Assembly: GCF_014205835.1 (NCBI RefSeq)
Contig: NZ_JACHCQ010000014.1
Location: 1 to 64,000, forward strand
Origin: Pedobacter sp. AK013
Lineage (GTDB): Bacteria > Bacteroidota > Bacteroidia > Sphingobacteriales > Sphingobacteriaceae
DNA length: 64,000 nucleotides
Reading direction: 5' to 3'
Positions 25,086-35,184 of this stretch are shown here, piece after piece. The notes below the pieces were generated by a model. That model was given only the letters and a program-made list of their open reading frames with translations, was not told where the DNA came from and made no database searches. The position numbers and the translations under genes were made by a program. Every line of letters begins with the position of its first letter. The stretch's first letter is position 1.

Positions 25086-25745
25086 TTACTTCACTAAAGG
25101 TAATAACTGATCGGCTACCAATTTATTACCAGTTTCGTTCAAGTGTACTCTATCAACGGTTAAAATACCTTTTTCTTTATCTTCTGGATTATTTTTCTCC
25201 TCATATTCGGCAAAAATTTTCCTTAAATCGCATACGGGAAGATTATTTTTTGTAGCTAATGTTCTAATCCCTTCAGCATATTTATTCAAATCAGCATCCA
25301 ACTCATTGGTGCCGTCTTTTTTCTCGCCAACAACCGATGGGGTAACCAATACCACCTTACTGCCCACACCTTGTATTTTATTAATCAAGGCCTGGTAAAA
25401 CTTTAAATATTTATCATAATCGGTTCCGGTATGAGAAGATTGTTTATGCCATACATCGTTAATGCCCACATAAATCACCACTAGATCTGGTTTCTTATTC
25501 AGCACGTCGTCTTCTAAACGCAGGTATAAATCATAAACCTTGTTGCCGCCTATCCCAGCACCTATTACATCATATTTAGTAGAATCGAGCGATTTTTTGA
25601 TCAGGGTTACATATCCGTTTTTTGAAACGCCCTGTTGGGTAATCGAATCGCCGAAGAAGATAATCCGTTTTGGTTTAAATGTCATTGATGTTAATGCAAT
25701 TAAGCAAAAGCTTAGTAAAATACTCGTTTTTATTAATTTGTTCAT
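25086..25745 (-). CDS. SGNH/GDSL hydrolase
   Basis: Exported esterase-type hydrolase of 219 residues. The signal peptide (LLSFCLIALTSMTF) is followed by block I FFGDSITQQG (nucleophile Ser34), block II with GIGGNKVYDL, block III YVGINDVWH and block V DRVHLNETG, so the SGNH set is complete. The order and length match the acyl-hydrolase subfamily that acts on esters of polysaccharides or lipids; the substrate is not clear. The serine hydrolase gene lies 18 bp upstream on the same strand, so they may share a transcript. Confidence 0.9.
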   Translation of the reverse strand: MNKLIKTSILLSFCLIALTSMTFKPKRIIFFGDSITQQGVSKNGYVTLIKKSLDSTKYDVIGAGIGGNKVYDLYLRLEDDVLNKKPDLVVIYVGINDVWHKQSSHTGTDYDKYLKFYQALINKIQGVGSKVVLVTPSVVGEKKDGTNELDADLNKYAEGIRTLATKNNLPVCDLRKIFAEYEEKNNPEDKEKGILTVDRVHLNETGNKLVADQLLPLVK

Positions 25746-25763
25746 CTTGTATAATTGGTTAGG

Positions 25764-27332
25764 TTATTTTTTATCTGCCTTTTTAAAATCAAGATCCTGA
25801 AAATCGAAACTAAAATCGGTTAACGGCGAAATCGCACTGATTTTAAATCCATCAGCTAAAGCATTATTATCTAAATTAAAATTAACAAAAGCATCGGCAT
25901 CCAAACTTCTATCATACCATTTTACAATAAAGGTATTTCCTTTGTAGTAAGTCATGTCTCCTTTTAATTTTGGTGCATTCTTAGCCTGAAAATGCATCTT
26001 GCCGTTCACCTCGCTAATGGTTACATCGCCAAACCAGGCATCGTGGAAAGTACCATAATAATTTTTAGCATCTGGCTTAGTCACTGCTAATTTTTCTTGG
26101 GTTGCAATATCGTTCCAAACTTTGCTTATCATTTCATCGGCTTGTTTTTCGTTCCTGATCCTGTTATCATTATAGGTTTTAATCCGATCCTGTCCTTTAA
26201 TTCCGAGATAACCATCTTTGATCGAATTGGTAATGGCATTAAAAGCAGCGCCAGACTGCTGGTTGGTTAATACAATAATACCCAATTTCATTTCGGGAAG
26301 AATAGTTACCTGCGTTACGATTCCGGATAGACCGCCCGTATGCGTAGCCTGAAAATTGCCGTTTACATTACTCAAAAACCAACCTAATCCATAACTACTA
26401 AAAGCCGCCGGATTACCACCTGCAATAATGGTCTGTGGGGTCCAAAGTTCTCTTGCTACAGCAGGGCTGAATAATTTCTTTTCTAATGCTTCTCCATATT
26501 TCCCACCATTGATCATCGTCATTACCCATTTACTCATATCGGTTACATTCGAGTAAATCCCGCCAGCCGCGTTGGCAATCTCTCCAAAGCTTAAACCTAC
26601 CGGAAGCAGTTTCCCTTGGTAAGGTGCATGGCCATCAATTACATTCGATTTGTCTTTTAAGCGGTACCATGAAGCTGCCGTTTTCGTCATGCCCAGTGGT
26701 TTAATAATCCTGCTTTCTATAAAATCTTCATAGGTTATACCTGAAACTCTTGCCACTACATCACCAGCAACAATATACATCAGGTTATCGTAGTCGTACT
26801 TGGTACGGAAAGACGAAACTGGCTTCAAATAGCGGAGATTATGGATCAGTTGCTTTTTATCAACGGTCGAAGAATCTGGCCAGATCATTAAATCACCAGC
26901 CCCTAAACCTAAACCACTGCGGTGCGTGAGCAGATCGCGGATAGTAAATTCGCTGGTTACATAGGCATCGTACATTTTAAACTCTGGAATTACATCAGTA
27001 ACTTTAGTATCCCAGGTAATTTTCTTTTCATCAACCAGCATGCCCAAAGCAGCGGCTGTAAAAGCTTTTGTATTTGAAGCCACGCCAAAAAGGGTATTCT
27101 CATCAACCTTTTTATTTGTTTTGATGGAACTTACGCCATAACCTTTTAAATGGATAATTTTTCCGTCTTTGATTACAGAAACTGCAATACCAGGAACGTT
27201 AAAGGTGCTTAATGTTTTTTCTACAACGCTGTCAATCTGTTTTGAAGTGAGTACCTGAGCACGTAAATTAATGCCCAACAACAATAATAAAACAAATGAT
27301 ATTTTAAATTTCAACGAAGAAAAGAGTTGCAT
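25764..27332 (-). CDS. Serine hydrolase, class C beta-lactamase family
   Basis: Exported 522-residue hydrolase with a class C beta-lactamase/esterase domain and a C-terminal extension. The signal peptide ends about LRAQV. The nucleophile motif S-x-x-K is SNTK (Ser86, Lys89), and Tyr-x-Asn appears in KYDYDNLMYI. The GLSGIVTQ segment, after HTG, stands for the third motif. The last 110 residues look like a DUF3471-type beta domain. Family members are D-amino peptidases, esterases or beta-lactamase-like enzymes; this one's substrate is unknown. The SGNH gene follows 18 bp downstream. Confidence 0.88.
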   Translation of the reverse strand: MQLFSSLKFKISFVLLLLLGINLRAQVLTSKQIDSVVEKTLSTFNVPGIAVSVIKDGKIIHLKGYGVSSIKTNKKVDENTLFGVASNTKAFTAAALGMLVDEKKITWDTKVTDVIPEFKMYDAYVTSEFTIRDLLTHRSGLGLGAGDLMIWPDSSTVDKKQLIHNLRYLKPVSSFRTKYDYDNLMYIVAGDVVARVSGITYEDFIESRIIKPLGMTKTAASWYRLKDKSNVIDGHAPYQGKLLPVGLSFGEIANAAGGIYSNVTDMSKWVMTMINGGKYGEALEKKLFSPAVARELWTPQTIIAGGNPAAFSSYGLGWFLSNVNGNFQATHTGGLSGIVTQVTILPEMKLGIIVLTNQQSGAAFNAITNSIKDGYLGIKGQDRIKTYNDNRIRNEKQADEMISKVWNDIATQEKLAVTKPDAKNYYGTFHDAWFGDVTISEVNGKMHFQAKNAPKLKGDMTYYKGNTFIVKWYDRSLDADAFVNFNLDNNALADGFKISAISPLTDFSFDFQDLDFKKADKK

Positions 27333-27391
27333 GTTTATCGGTTTAAATAATCGTTTAAAGATAATAAATCTTTTAGGCGATAGTCAAATCC

Positions 27392-28333
27392 TTATTTGCC
27401 CTTTTCGAGTTTATAATCTTTATGTATGATTAAAAAACTTGCCCTTTCTTCTTTTTTGAAAGGATAATCCCAGTTACCCTGATAAGTAATTTTGGTTGGC
27501 AATTTATCTTCCCCGAAATAACCCATTTCTATATTCATCTGCACATCAAAATCAAATAGCATATTGCTGTACTTCATATCAACATAACGGCCAAGAATAT
27601 TGAAATTCCGTTTATCGAAAATGGTAACCAGTTCTTTTATCATGATGCCATCTTTTGTCCAGCTACTTAAATCAGGCTTAACTGAAACCTTGAAACGATA
27701 AACCGGAATAGAATCGAGATAAGTACCACTGGTGAAGCCATAATCATAATATTGGCGCATATTGGCTGAAAATATTTCAGTTTTACTACCAATAAAAGGC
27801 ACTTTCACCGGACGGCCAGGATTAAATATTAATGTTTTAAGTTTGTCTTTATAACTTTCGTTTGTTCCGCCCTTTCCATCAGGCTTGGGTGCATTGGGTA
27901 CAAAATCAGTACTATAAGCGTTCATAAAAATGTAATCGAACATTTCTACTGTATAAAGCTGATATTTTCCATTTTTCTTATAAATTTTCCCCGTATCCTG
28001 TTTTACCAAATACTCCATTTTATAAGGACCACTATTATTGTGGCGGATTTTACGGTAAATTTTCCCATCAACTTTGTTTTTTTTATCGTAACTGTAAATC
28101 CTGTTTTCGGCAATAAAAGTATAACGTTTCATATCCCTGAACGACTGATAAAAGGAAGTATCGTACATCACCTTTCTGATAAATGTTTCTACATTCAACT
28201 TTTCGGCCTTAATATTTACTGCCGAATCGAGCGTAATGGTTTTAACTGTATCAGGATTAAAACGGTTGATTTCCTGTGCAAAACCTTTATAGAAGAGCGA
28301 CGTAAACAGTATATAGAAAAATATTTTTTTCAT
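27392..28333 (-). CDS. Secreted protein of unknown function
   Basis: I do not recognise a named family with certainty. The ATG at 28333 gives a clean signal peptide (KKIFFYILFTSLFYKGFAQE); the frame is open further upstream to 28417, but that would add 28 residues ahead of it. The 313-residue mature-type protein is rich in beta structure, Tyr, Lys and Asp, and ends with DFDVQMNIEMGYFGEDKLPTK and similar strands. The layout recalls Bacteroidota periplasmic proteins with a lipoprotein-carrier-like fold, but this is a guess. It is followed by the serine hydrolase on the same strand. Confidence 0.65.
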   Translation of the reverse strand: MKKIFFYILFTSLFYKGFAQEINRFNPDTVKTITLDSAVNIKAEKLNVETFIRKVMYDTSFYQSFRDMKRYTFIAENRIYSYDKKNKVDGKIYRKIRHNNSGPYKMEYLVKQDTGKIYKKNGKYQLYTVEMFDYIFMNAYSTDFVPNAPKPDGKGGTNESYKDKLKTLIFNPGRPVKVPFIGSKTEIFSANMRQYYDYGFTSGTYLDSIPVYRFKVSVKPDLSSWTKDGIMIKELVTIFDKRNFNILGRYVDMKYSNMLFDFDVQMNIEMGYFGEDKLPTKITYQGNWDYPFKKEERASFLIIHKDYKLEKGK

Positions 28334-28440
28334 GGAAGGTAAATGTAAAAGGTAAAATGAAAGAAGAATGATGGGGAATGTGTTACGGAAGATGGGAAAT
28401 TTAACTCCTTCATCCATTCCACATCCTCCATTTTACATCT

Positions 28441-29625
28441 TTAGTTTCCCAGTTGTTTTAAAGCAATGTAAGCCATTAACCCTGTTGATATTTTCAAAGC
28501 ATCTTCATCAATATCAAATTTTGGTGTATGAACAGAATATTGTGTGTCTTTTGCTGCGTTCCCAGTACCTAAACGATAAAAACAGGCATCTGTTACCTGA
28601 GAGTAGAAAGAAAAATCTTCAGCGGCCATCCAGATATCTAAATCAACCACATTTTCTTTACCCAAAAACTCTTCAGCGAAGGTTCTTGCATTTGCCGTTA
28701 GTTTTTCTTCGTTAATTAGAAACGGATAACCTCTATGGATATCAAAATCACAGCTTCCGCCCATGCTTTCGGCAATACCTTCTGCCATTTTTTTCATGCG
28801 TTTGTGCGCTTCGTCTCTCCAGTTTTCATCTAAGGTTCTAAATGTACCTTCAATTTTCACCTCGTTCGGGATAATATTGGTTGCACCATTCGCAGTCACT
28901 TTACCAAAAGACAGAACCGATGGAATACGTGGATCTGCATTGCGACTTACAATCTGTTGCAATGCAATAATGATATGTGAAGCGATTAAAACGGGATCGA
29001 TATTTTGATGCGGTTGGGCACCATGGCCGCCCTTTCCGGTTACGGTAACATAAAGTTCGTCTGTCGAGGCCATATAAATACCCAAACGAAAACCTACTTT
29101 ACCGGCATCAATTAATGGCATTACATGCTGGCCAACAATATGATGCGGTTTTGGATTTTCGAGTACACCTTCTTTGATCATAATGCTCGCTCCACCTGGC
29201 AGAAGTTCTTCAGCAGGCTGAAAAATCAATTTAATGGTCCCGCCGAAATCATCTTTCATTTGATTTAGGATATGTGCTGTTCCTAAAAGCGATGAAGTAT
29301 GCACATCATGTCCGCAGGCATGCATTACGCCATGATTTTTGGAACGATAGGGTTTGTCGTTTGCTTCGTGAATAGGTAAAGCATCCATATCGGCACGTAA
29401 GGCAATAACTTTATCAGATGGTTGGTTGCCCTTAATTAAACCTACCACACCTGTATTGGCACAGTCGGTATATTCAATTCCCCATTTTTTTAATTTATCC
29501 TTAATGAACAATGAAGTTTCGAATTCTTTGAAAGATAATTCAGGATTGGCATGGATATGTTGACGATAGCCTACAACATCATTAAAAATATTATTGGCTA
29601 ATTCTTGGATTTTATTTTTGATCAT
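28441..29625 (-). CDS. M20-family amidohydrolase
   Basis: A 394-residue cytoplasmic metallo-amidohydrolase of the IAA-amino-acid hydrolase/N-acyl amino-acid amidohydrolase group. Metal and active-site motifs are readable: ALRADMDALPIHE, HACGHDVHTS, FQPAEELLPGG and a late HTPKFDID. The dimerisation domain occupies about 180-300. It likely releases an amino acid from an N-acyl conjugate; the substrate is unknown. Its start overlaps the upstream SPOR gene by 14 bp, so the two are co-transcribed. Confidence 0.92.
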   Translation of the reverse strand: MIKNKIQELANNIFNDVVGYRQHIHANPELSFKEFETSLFIKDKLKKWGIEYTDCANTGVVGLIKGNQPSDKVIALRADMDALPIHEANDKPYRSKNHGVMHACGHDVHTSSLLGTAHILNQMKDDFGGTIKLIFQPAEELLPGGASIMIKEGVLENPKPHHIVGQHVMPLIDAGKVGFRLGIYMASTDELYVTVTGKGGHGAQPHQNIDPVLIASHIIIALQQIVSRNADPRIPSVLSFGKVTANGATNIIPNEVKIEGTFRTLDENWRDEAHKRMKKMAEGIAESMGGSCDFDIHRGYPFLINEEKLTANARTFAEEFLGKENVVDLDIWMAAEDFSFYSQVTDACFYRLGTGNAAKDTQYSVHTPKFDIDEDALKISTGLMAYIALKQLGN

Positions 29626-30055
29626 TACTTGTTGTGGTATCTAAATTTGGTGCATTAATTTTCTCCCTAAAAATAAACAATGTAGGGAAGTTTGGTCTGA
29701 GTTCGTTGATGAGGCGTTGTGCTTCTAAACGTGTTCTAAAATCGCCAACGCGAACGTAATAGTTGGGTTCTTTATAAACGAGATAAGTATTTAATTTAGG
29801 ATAAAGACCTTTAAACCTGGCCTGTTCACTAAAAACTTCGCGCCGATCTGAGCCATAAAAAATCTGCACCCGGTAACCATAGGCCGAAACAATCGGTTTA
29901 CCAGGTTTTATCTCGCCAGAAGTTTTATAAACCTGCAACCGTTTGGCAATTAAACTATCAATTAAAGGATCTTTTATAACGGTTACCTCTCCTTTTTGCG
30001 CAAAAGCATTGGAAAAAAGGAACAAACAGCATATAAAAGTTAGTATTGTTTTCAT
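29612..30055 (-). CDS. SPOR-domain protein
   Basis: A 147-residue exported protein with a C-terminal SPOR domain, which binds denuded glycan strands of peptidoglycan, often at the septum. The signal peptide is KTILTFICCLFLFSNAFAQ, so the ATG at 30055 is the start; a frame to 30073 is open but adds residues ahead of it. The SPOR core is YRVQIFYGSDRREVFSEQ, then YYVRVGDFRTRLEAQRL. The stop overlaps the M20 start by 14 bp. A role in cell-wall binding is inferred from the domain. Confidence 0.87.
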   Translation of the reverse strand: MKTILTFICCLFLFSNAFAQKGEVTVIKDPLIDSLIAKRLQVYKTSGEIKPGKPIVSAYGYRVQIFYGSDRREVFSEQARFKGLYPKLNTYLVYKEPNYYVRVGDFRTRLEAQRLINELRPNFPTLFIFREKINAPNLDTTTSNDQK

Positions 30056-30498
30056 GTGTACAAACCCCTGCATTTAGTGAGCAGATGAATAAAATATCAT
30101 CTCATTTCTTCTTAACAACAAGAATGCCGAAATCGTTACAAAAATCGGCATTCTTTATGGGTTAAGCAAATAGTTTAGTATGTAGGTATTTAATACGATC
30201 GCCATGCTGAATTTATTTTACAAGTAGAAGTCATGTTTTCAATTGTCCTGTAGCTACTATGTGGTTAGCATCTTTCTGCAAAATTGACCCTGAACTAAAT
30301 TCAGGGTGACGACATGGAATATTAAAACAACACAGACTATTCCTTGGCAAACACCTATCTCGTAAGATTATTTTTTTAGCCACTATTTAATTTCATACTT
30401 TCATTATCTGCGGATGTTAAGACTCAAGAATGTCAATATAAAAACCCAGGCTCCTTTTTGAAACCTGGGTTTTAAGAATTATTTCCAGCAAGTTATGA
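30056..30498. other. Intergenic region with hairpins and a decayed repeat
   Basis: No gene is visible over about 440 bp. It contains a stem at 30120-30155 (AAGAATGCCGA/TCGGCATTCTT), then a degraded copy of the dispersed palindrome family (GCCATGCTGAATTTATTT at 30201-30218 and CCCTGAACTAAATTCAGGG-TGACGAC at 30288-30313), then the terminator of the PEGA gene. Confidence 0.6.
30441..30473 (-). terminator. Terminator after the PEGA gene
   Basis: AAAACCCAGG (30441-30450) and CCTGGGTTTT (30464-30473) pair exactly over a 13-nt loop. On the minus strand the hairpin runs into a T-run, 26 bp after the stop of the PEGA-domain gene. Confidence 0.7.
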
Positions 30499-30876
30499 TT
30501 AATTCGCCTTCTTAGGTTCTAACGTAAATTCGTAAACTTTTGGATCATATTTCATCATTGCTCCTGTAGCGACATCAACAATAAAACCTGGAATAAACAA
30601 GAAATTTACGACAGATACGGCATTAAATGTGGATTGGGGCTGAAATGTTTTGGTTTCATAGCCATCAAGCTTCAAACTGATGGTTTGTCCGGTAAATCCC
30701 TTTTTTAGTGGTACAGCCATCGGTGTAACACCTGTTTTAACACCATCTACTTCGATAGTAGCGGCAGGAGGATTGGAATTGATCTGAACGGTTTGTTTTG
30801 TACCTGTAAAAATAGTGGCGCAGCTTGATAGCAGCAGTGTCGCTGAAACAGCGGCAATGTTAAAAATTCTTTTCAT
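30499..30876 (-). CDS. PEGA-domain lipoprotein
   Basis: A 125-residue lipoprotein. The signal peptide with the lipobox LLSSCATIF requires the ATG at 30876; an open frame continues to 30990 but adds an unlikely 38-residue leader. The mature part is one PEGA domain: VQINSNPPAATIEVDG, TPMAVPLKKG and QTISLKLDGYETK, followed by a hydrophobic stretch VVNFLFIPGFIVDVATGAMM near the end. PEGA domains are beta-rich surface modules often found next to membrane proteins. It has no operon partner in the window. Confidence 0.88.
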   Translation of the reverse strand: MKRIFNIAAVSATLLLSSCATIFTGTKQTVQINSNPPAATIEVDGVKTGVTPMAVPLKKGFTGQTISLKLDGYETKTFQPQSTFNAVSVVNFLFIPGFIVDVATGAMMKYDPKVYEFTLEPKKAN

Positions 30877-31041
30877 TTGTGTGTGTGTGTTTCCTACTCT
30901 TATGGCCTTTCGGTTACGCCCCGTTTTTGATGGTTGCTGGACTCCATTTTTAAGTTTATTAGTCATTAAGAAATTGCCTACCAATTTCAAATTGACTGTC
31001 CATAAATATAACTGTTAATTTGAGAATTAAAAATTTAGTTA

Positions 31042-31070
31042 CAAAAAAAGCCTCAACAAATGTTGAGGCT
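31042..31070 (-). terminator. secA terminator
   Basis: AAGCCTCAAC (31047-31056) and GTTGAGGCTT (31061-31070) form a 10-bp stem with a 4-nt loop. On the minus strand it is followed by a T-run (31042-31048 as As). The stem lies 24 bp after the secA stop and is a textbook intrinsic terminator. Confidence 0.85.
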
Positions 31071-31093
31071 TAGTAAAGCATTATATATCTTGA

Positions 31094-34000
31094 TTATAAA
31101 TTAGCACCGTGGCAGTTTTTGTACTTTTTGCCGCTACCGCATGGGCAGGGTTCGTTTCTGCCAACAGTTGCTTCCTTACGGATTGGCTGTTGTGGAACGG
31201 CCTCACGCGTATCGCCAAACTCAATACCTGGTTCTTCTCTGCCAAACTCTTGTTTAGTAGTTTGCAATTTTGGCTGTTTTACCGGAGCTGGCGCTTCCCT
31301 TACCTGATCTGGCTCTTGCTGAACCGGGATACCGCCTTTATATAAGAAACTTACTACTTCTTTATTTACTGCATTAAGCATGTTTTTAAACAAGTTAAAA
31401 GCTTCCATTTTATAAATTACCAACGGATCTTTCTGCTCGTAAACCGCATTTTGTACCGATTGTTTCAAATCGTCCATTTCGCGTAAATGCTCTTTCCAGC
31501 TATCATCTATCAAAGCTAAAACAATAGTTTTTTCGAATGAACGAACTACTTCTTTTCCTTTATTATCGATTGCTTTCTTTAAATCAACTGCTACCTGGAT
31601 ACCACGGATACCATCGGTAAACGGAACCACAATCTGTTCGATGTGCTCGCCACGTTCCTGGTAAACCTGTGTTAAAACGGGCAATGATTGCTGAATAATC
31701 GCTTCAGATTTACGTGCATAAAATGCTTCTGCTTCTTCAAATAACCTTTCAGTTAACTGAGGGATACTGGTTGAAGAAAATTCTTTTTCTGTAATATCCG
31801 TATCTAAAGAGAAGTTTTTAATTACTTCCAGTTTGAAACCATCGTAATTTCCTTCTTGTTTATATTCGCTTACGATATCTTCAGCAACATCGAAAACCAT
31901 ATTGTTCATATCTACATCTAAACGTTCGCCAAATAAAGCGTTTTTACGTTTAGCATAAATTACGGTACGTTGTGAGTTCATCACATCATCGTACTCCAAT
32001 AAACGTTTACGGATACCAAAGTTGTTTTCTTCTACTTTCTTCTGTGCACGCTCGATAGATTTGGTAATCATGGAGTGCTGGATCACTTCACCGTCTTCGA
32101 TACCCATACGCACCATGATACCAGAGATACGCTCTGAACCAAATAAACGCATTAAGTTATCTTCCAATGAAACAAAGAACTGTGAAGAACCTGGATCACC
32201 CTGACGACCAGCACGACCACGCAACTGCCTGTCTACACGACGGGATTCGTGACGCTCAGTACCTACGATAGCTAAACCACCAGCTTCTTTAACACCTGCA
32301 CCTAATTTAATATCGGTACCACGACCAGCCATGTTGGTTGCAATGGTTACGGTTCCTGCCTGACCAGCTTCGGCAACAATATCTGCCTCTTTCTGGTGCA
32401 TTTTCGCATTTAATACATTGTGTTTAATACCACGGAGTTTAAGCATACGGCTTAACAACTCTGAAATCTCTACAGAAGTGGTACCCACCAATACCGGACG
32501 GCCAGCTTTCGGCTCCAATTGCCCTGTTTCAGGGTTAACAGCAGGAATCAAACCACCTTTGGCATCTAATTTAGGTACGGGTCTGCCAGTTTGATCATAT
32601 TTAATAACTGGTTTTCCATCTTTCTGTTTTACGTTGCCCTCTTTATCGGTTTCGTACTCAGTCTCGTAATGAGAATATGGGAAAACCAGGTATTGTATCT
32701 CTGCTGCAACGGCATTATATTTTTCACGAACTGTACGATAAACGTAATCCTGCTCGTCAATCCTCGAAATATTTCTGTTGGTAGGAATTTCAACTACATC
32801 TAATTTATAGATCGACCAAAACTCGCCAGCTTCTGTTGTTGCTGTACCCGTCATACCGCAAAGTTTGTGGTACATACGGAAATAGTTCTGTAAAGTTACA
32901 GTTGCATAAGTTTGGGTAGCATCTTCAACCTTTACATTTTCTTTAGCCTCAATGGCCTGATGTAAACCATCAGAGTAACGGCGACCATCCATAATACGGC
33001 CTGTTTGCTCATCAACAATTTTAATCTTTCCTTCATCAATGATGTACTCTACATCAATTTCGAATAAGGTATAAGCTTTTAATAATTGGTTAACCGAGTG
33101 GATACGTTCTGCTTTAACAGAATAATCGCGCATTAAAGCGTCTTTTTGAATCACCTTTTCTTCTAAAGGCAGATCTGATTTCTCTAATTCTGCTACTTCG
33201 GTACCAACATCTGGCAATACGAAGAAATGCGGATCTTCGCCTGATTGGGTAATCAATTCGATACCTTTTTCAGTCAATTCAACCTGGTTATTTTTCTCAT
33301 CGATATAGAAATACAGTTCTGAATCTACCTTTGGCATATTCTTAGATTGATCTGCCATATAGTGGTTTTCGGTTTTTAATAACAAACCACGTACACCACT
33401 TTCACTTAAAAACTTAATTAAAGCTTTATTTTTTGGCAAACCACGGTAAGCGCGTAATAAGGCTAAGCCACCTTCACCTTCTTCAGTTCCACTATTACCT
33501 GCATTGATTAATTTCTTTGCTTCGTTTAATGCTTGTGTTACATAAGCTTTCTGTGCATTTACTAAACGTTCGATACGTGGTTTTAATTCATAAAACTCAT
33601 GTTCATCACCACGTGGAATTGGCCCAGAAATAATCAAAGGCGTACGGGCATCATCAATCAAAACAGAATCGACCTCATCTACCATTGCAAAATGCAGCTT
33701 GCGTTGTACCAATTGATCAGGTGTCTGCGACATATTGTCACGCAGGTAATCAAATCCGAACTCATTATTGGTTCCGTAAGTAATATCTGCGGCATAAGCT
33801 TTTCTTCTTTCTTCAGAGTTCGGCTCGTGTTTATCAATACAATCAACAGTTAAGCCATGAAACTCGAATAATGGACCATTCCATTCACTATCACGACGAG
33901 CCAGGTAATCATTCACCGTAACGATATGTACACCTTGTCCGGCCAATGCATTTAAATAAGCCGGCAATGTACTTACCAGGGTTTTACCCTCACCGGTTGC

Positions 34001-34570
34001 CATTTCGGCAATTTTACCACTGTGCAATACAATACCACCAATCAACTGTACATCGTAATGTACCATATTCCAAGCCACTTCTGTTCCGGCAGCATCCCAT
34101 TTATTGGCCCATTGCGCCTTATCGCCAACAATTTTAACGTTGTTTTTTCTTGCGGCGTAATCTCTATCAAACTGGGTCGCGGTAACCTCTAAATAATCGT
34201 TTTCGCTTAAACGGCGTGAAGTTTCTTTAATTACAGCAAATGCTTCAGGAAGGATTTCCAAAAGTACTTTTTCCAATTCTGTATCGCGGTCTTTACCTAA
34301 GGCATCAACCTGATCATAAATCGCTGTTTTTTGGTGAAGATCTAAATCTTCGCTCTCTGCTTCAGCCTTTAGTGCTGAAATTTTCTCATCAATAGCGGTT
34401 AAAAAACTAGAAATCTTGTCTTTAAATTCTGTGGTCTTACCACGTAACTCATCGTTGCTAAGCGCAGATAGTTTACTGTAGTGTTCGTTAATTTTAACAA
34501 CCAATGGCTGAATAGCCTTTATATCTCTTTCTGATTTACTTCCGAAAATCTTCGCTAAAAATCCTAACAT
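31094..34570 (-). CDS. secA: Preprotein translocase ATPase SecA
   Basis: ATPase that pushes unfolded preproteins through SecYEG. At 1158 residues it is far longer than E. coli SecA (901). The Walker A motif is GEGKT (about 193-197) and the DEVD box is at 298-301. Two stretches, about 340-420 and 626-690, look like insertions; the second has repeated charged/Pro segments ([15 protein letters not shown]). The SEC-C zinc motif [13 protein letters not shown] is at the C-terminus. Such insertions are known in Bacteroidota SecA. It is a monocistronic unit ended by a strong terminator. Confidence 0.97.
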   Translation of the reverse strand: MLGFLAKIFGSKSERDIKAIQPLVVKINEHYSKLSALSNDELRGKTTEFKDKISSFLTAIDEKISALKAEAESEDLDLHQKTAIYDQVDALGKDRDTELEKVLLEILPEAFAVIKETSRRLSENDYLEVTATQFDRDYAARKNNVKIVGDKAQWANKWDAAGTEVAWNMVHYDVQLIGGIVLHSGKIAEMATGEGKTLVSTLPAYLNALAGQGVHIVTVNDYLARRDSEWNGPLFEFHGLTVDCIDKHEPNSEERRKAYAADITYGTNNEFGFDYLRDNMSQTPDQLVQRKLHFAMVDEVDSVLIDDARTPLIISGPIPRGDEHEFYELKPRIERLVNAQKAYVTQALNEAKKLINAGNSGTEEGEGGLALLRAYRGLPKNKALIKFLSESGVRGLLLKTENHYMADQSKNMPKVDSELYFYIDEKNNQVELTEKGIELITQSGEDPHFFVLPDVGTEVAELEKSDLPLEEKVIQKDALMRDYSVKAERIHSVNQLLKAYTLFEIDVEYIIDEGKIKIVDEQTGRIMDGRRYSDGLHQAIEAKENVKVEDATQTYATVTLQNYFRMYHKLCGMTGTATTEAGEFWSIYKLDVVEIPTNRNISRIDEQDYVYRTVREKYNAVAAEIQYLVFPYSHYETEYETDKEGNVKQKDGKPVIKYDQTGRPVPKLDAKGGLIPAVNPETGQLEPKAGRPVLVGTTSVEISELLSRMLKLRGIKHNVLNAKMHQKEADIVAEAGQAGTVTIATNMAGRGTDIKLGAGVKEAGGLAIVGTERHESRRVDRQLRGRAGRQGDPGSSQFFVSLEDNLMRLFGSERISGIMVRMGIEDGEVIQHSMITKSIERAQKKVEENNFGIRKRLLEYDDVMNSQRTVIYAKRKNALFGERLDVDMNNMVFDVAEDIVSEYKQEGNYDGFKLEVIKNFSLDTDITEKEFSSTSIPQLTERLFEEAEAFYARKSEAIIQQSLPVLTQVYQERGEHIEQIVVPFTDGIRGIQVAVDLKKAIDNKGKEVVRSFEKTIVLALIDDSWKEHLREMDDLKQSVQNAVYEQKDPLVIYKMEAFNLFKNMLNAVNKEVVSFLYKGGIPVQQEPDQVREAPAPVKQPKLQTTKQEFGREEPGIEFGDTREAVPQQPIRKEATVGRNEPCPCGSGKKYKNCHGANL

Positions 34571-34708
34571 TATAATATTTTAAATCGTATTTATTATTAA
34601 AAAATGGTGTGTTACAACAACCAAGCCATTGTCTTTCTTAAGTCAGTTTGGCAGTTGTTGATATAAATGGGGCATAAAATCTTCTAAAAAGATCTTTCCG
34701 AAAAAAAT

Positions 34709-35008
34709 TTAGGGACTGTTGTTCTTCGGTTTTTTCCTGATGGTTAAATCAGCAATCACCTGATTTACACTCACATATTTTGCAACTTTTAATGGGGCTT
34801 GGGTTCCGATTAAAGCTAAAGTGGTGTATGATAATAAATAAGGGTTACGGTCTTCGTTTAGTTGGACCGAGGCTTTGCCACTTGCATTAACGCTAATATT
34901 ATGCTCATTGCAATATTCGTTTAATATCCTTAGCCCTTCAACGCGTTCGGCTTTTGCCAAATGTGTTAAGCTAAAAAATACAAGCGATATGGTAACGAGG
35001 TGTTTCAT
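34709..35008 (-). CDS. Small secreted protein of unknown function
   Basis: A 99-residue exported protein I cannot assign. The ATG at 35008 gives the signal peptide MKHLVTISLVFFSLTHLAKA; the open frame reaches 35077, but the extra 23 residues are not signal-like. The mature part of about 80 residues is mixed helix/strand (EGLRILNEYCNEHNISVNAS) and ends in a basic tail. It is located between secA and a Smr-domain gene, with no sign of operon linkage. Coding potential is supported mainly by the signal peptide. Confidence 0.5.
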   Translation of the reverse strand: MKHLVTISLVFFSLTHLAKAERVEGLRILNEYCNEHNISVNASGKASVQLNEDRNPYLLSYTTLALIGTQAPLKVAKYVSVNQVIADLTIRKKPKNNSP

Positions 35009-35084
35009 GAATTGCGGCAAAGCTAGTTTTAATCTTTTATAAAAAGAAATTACTTCATTGCAAAAAGCATACCTCAATCTTCCT

Positions 35085-35151
35085 GTCGTTCTGAACGTAG
35101 TGAAGAATGTTTAATTCATTGGACAGATTCTGAAACAAGTTCAGAATGACG
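35085..35151. repeat. Dispersed inverted repeat (GTTCTGAAC type)
   Basis: The ends GTCGTTCTGAAC (35085-35096) and GTTCAGAATGAC (35139-35150) are near-perfect inverted copies; the inner part is more diverged. A member of the same GTCA-nnn-GA family as the other palindromes, here between the small secreted gene and the Smr gene. Confidence 0.6.
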
Positions 35152-35184
35152 GATCGCATGCAAAAGACTCTCCGACATTATCCA

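Noticed and set aside
24807-25255. Plus-strand frames over the dnaG start and the adjacent repeat
   Set aside because: They run antisense to dnaG and through the palindromic repeat, and do not resemble proteins.
30815-31018. Plus-strand 67-codon frame
   Set aside because: Antisense to the start of the PEGA lipoprotein, whose signal peptide is convincing on the minus strand.
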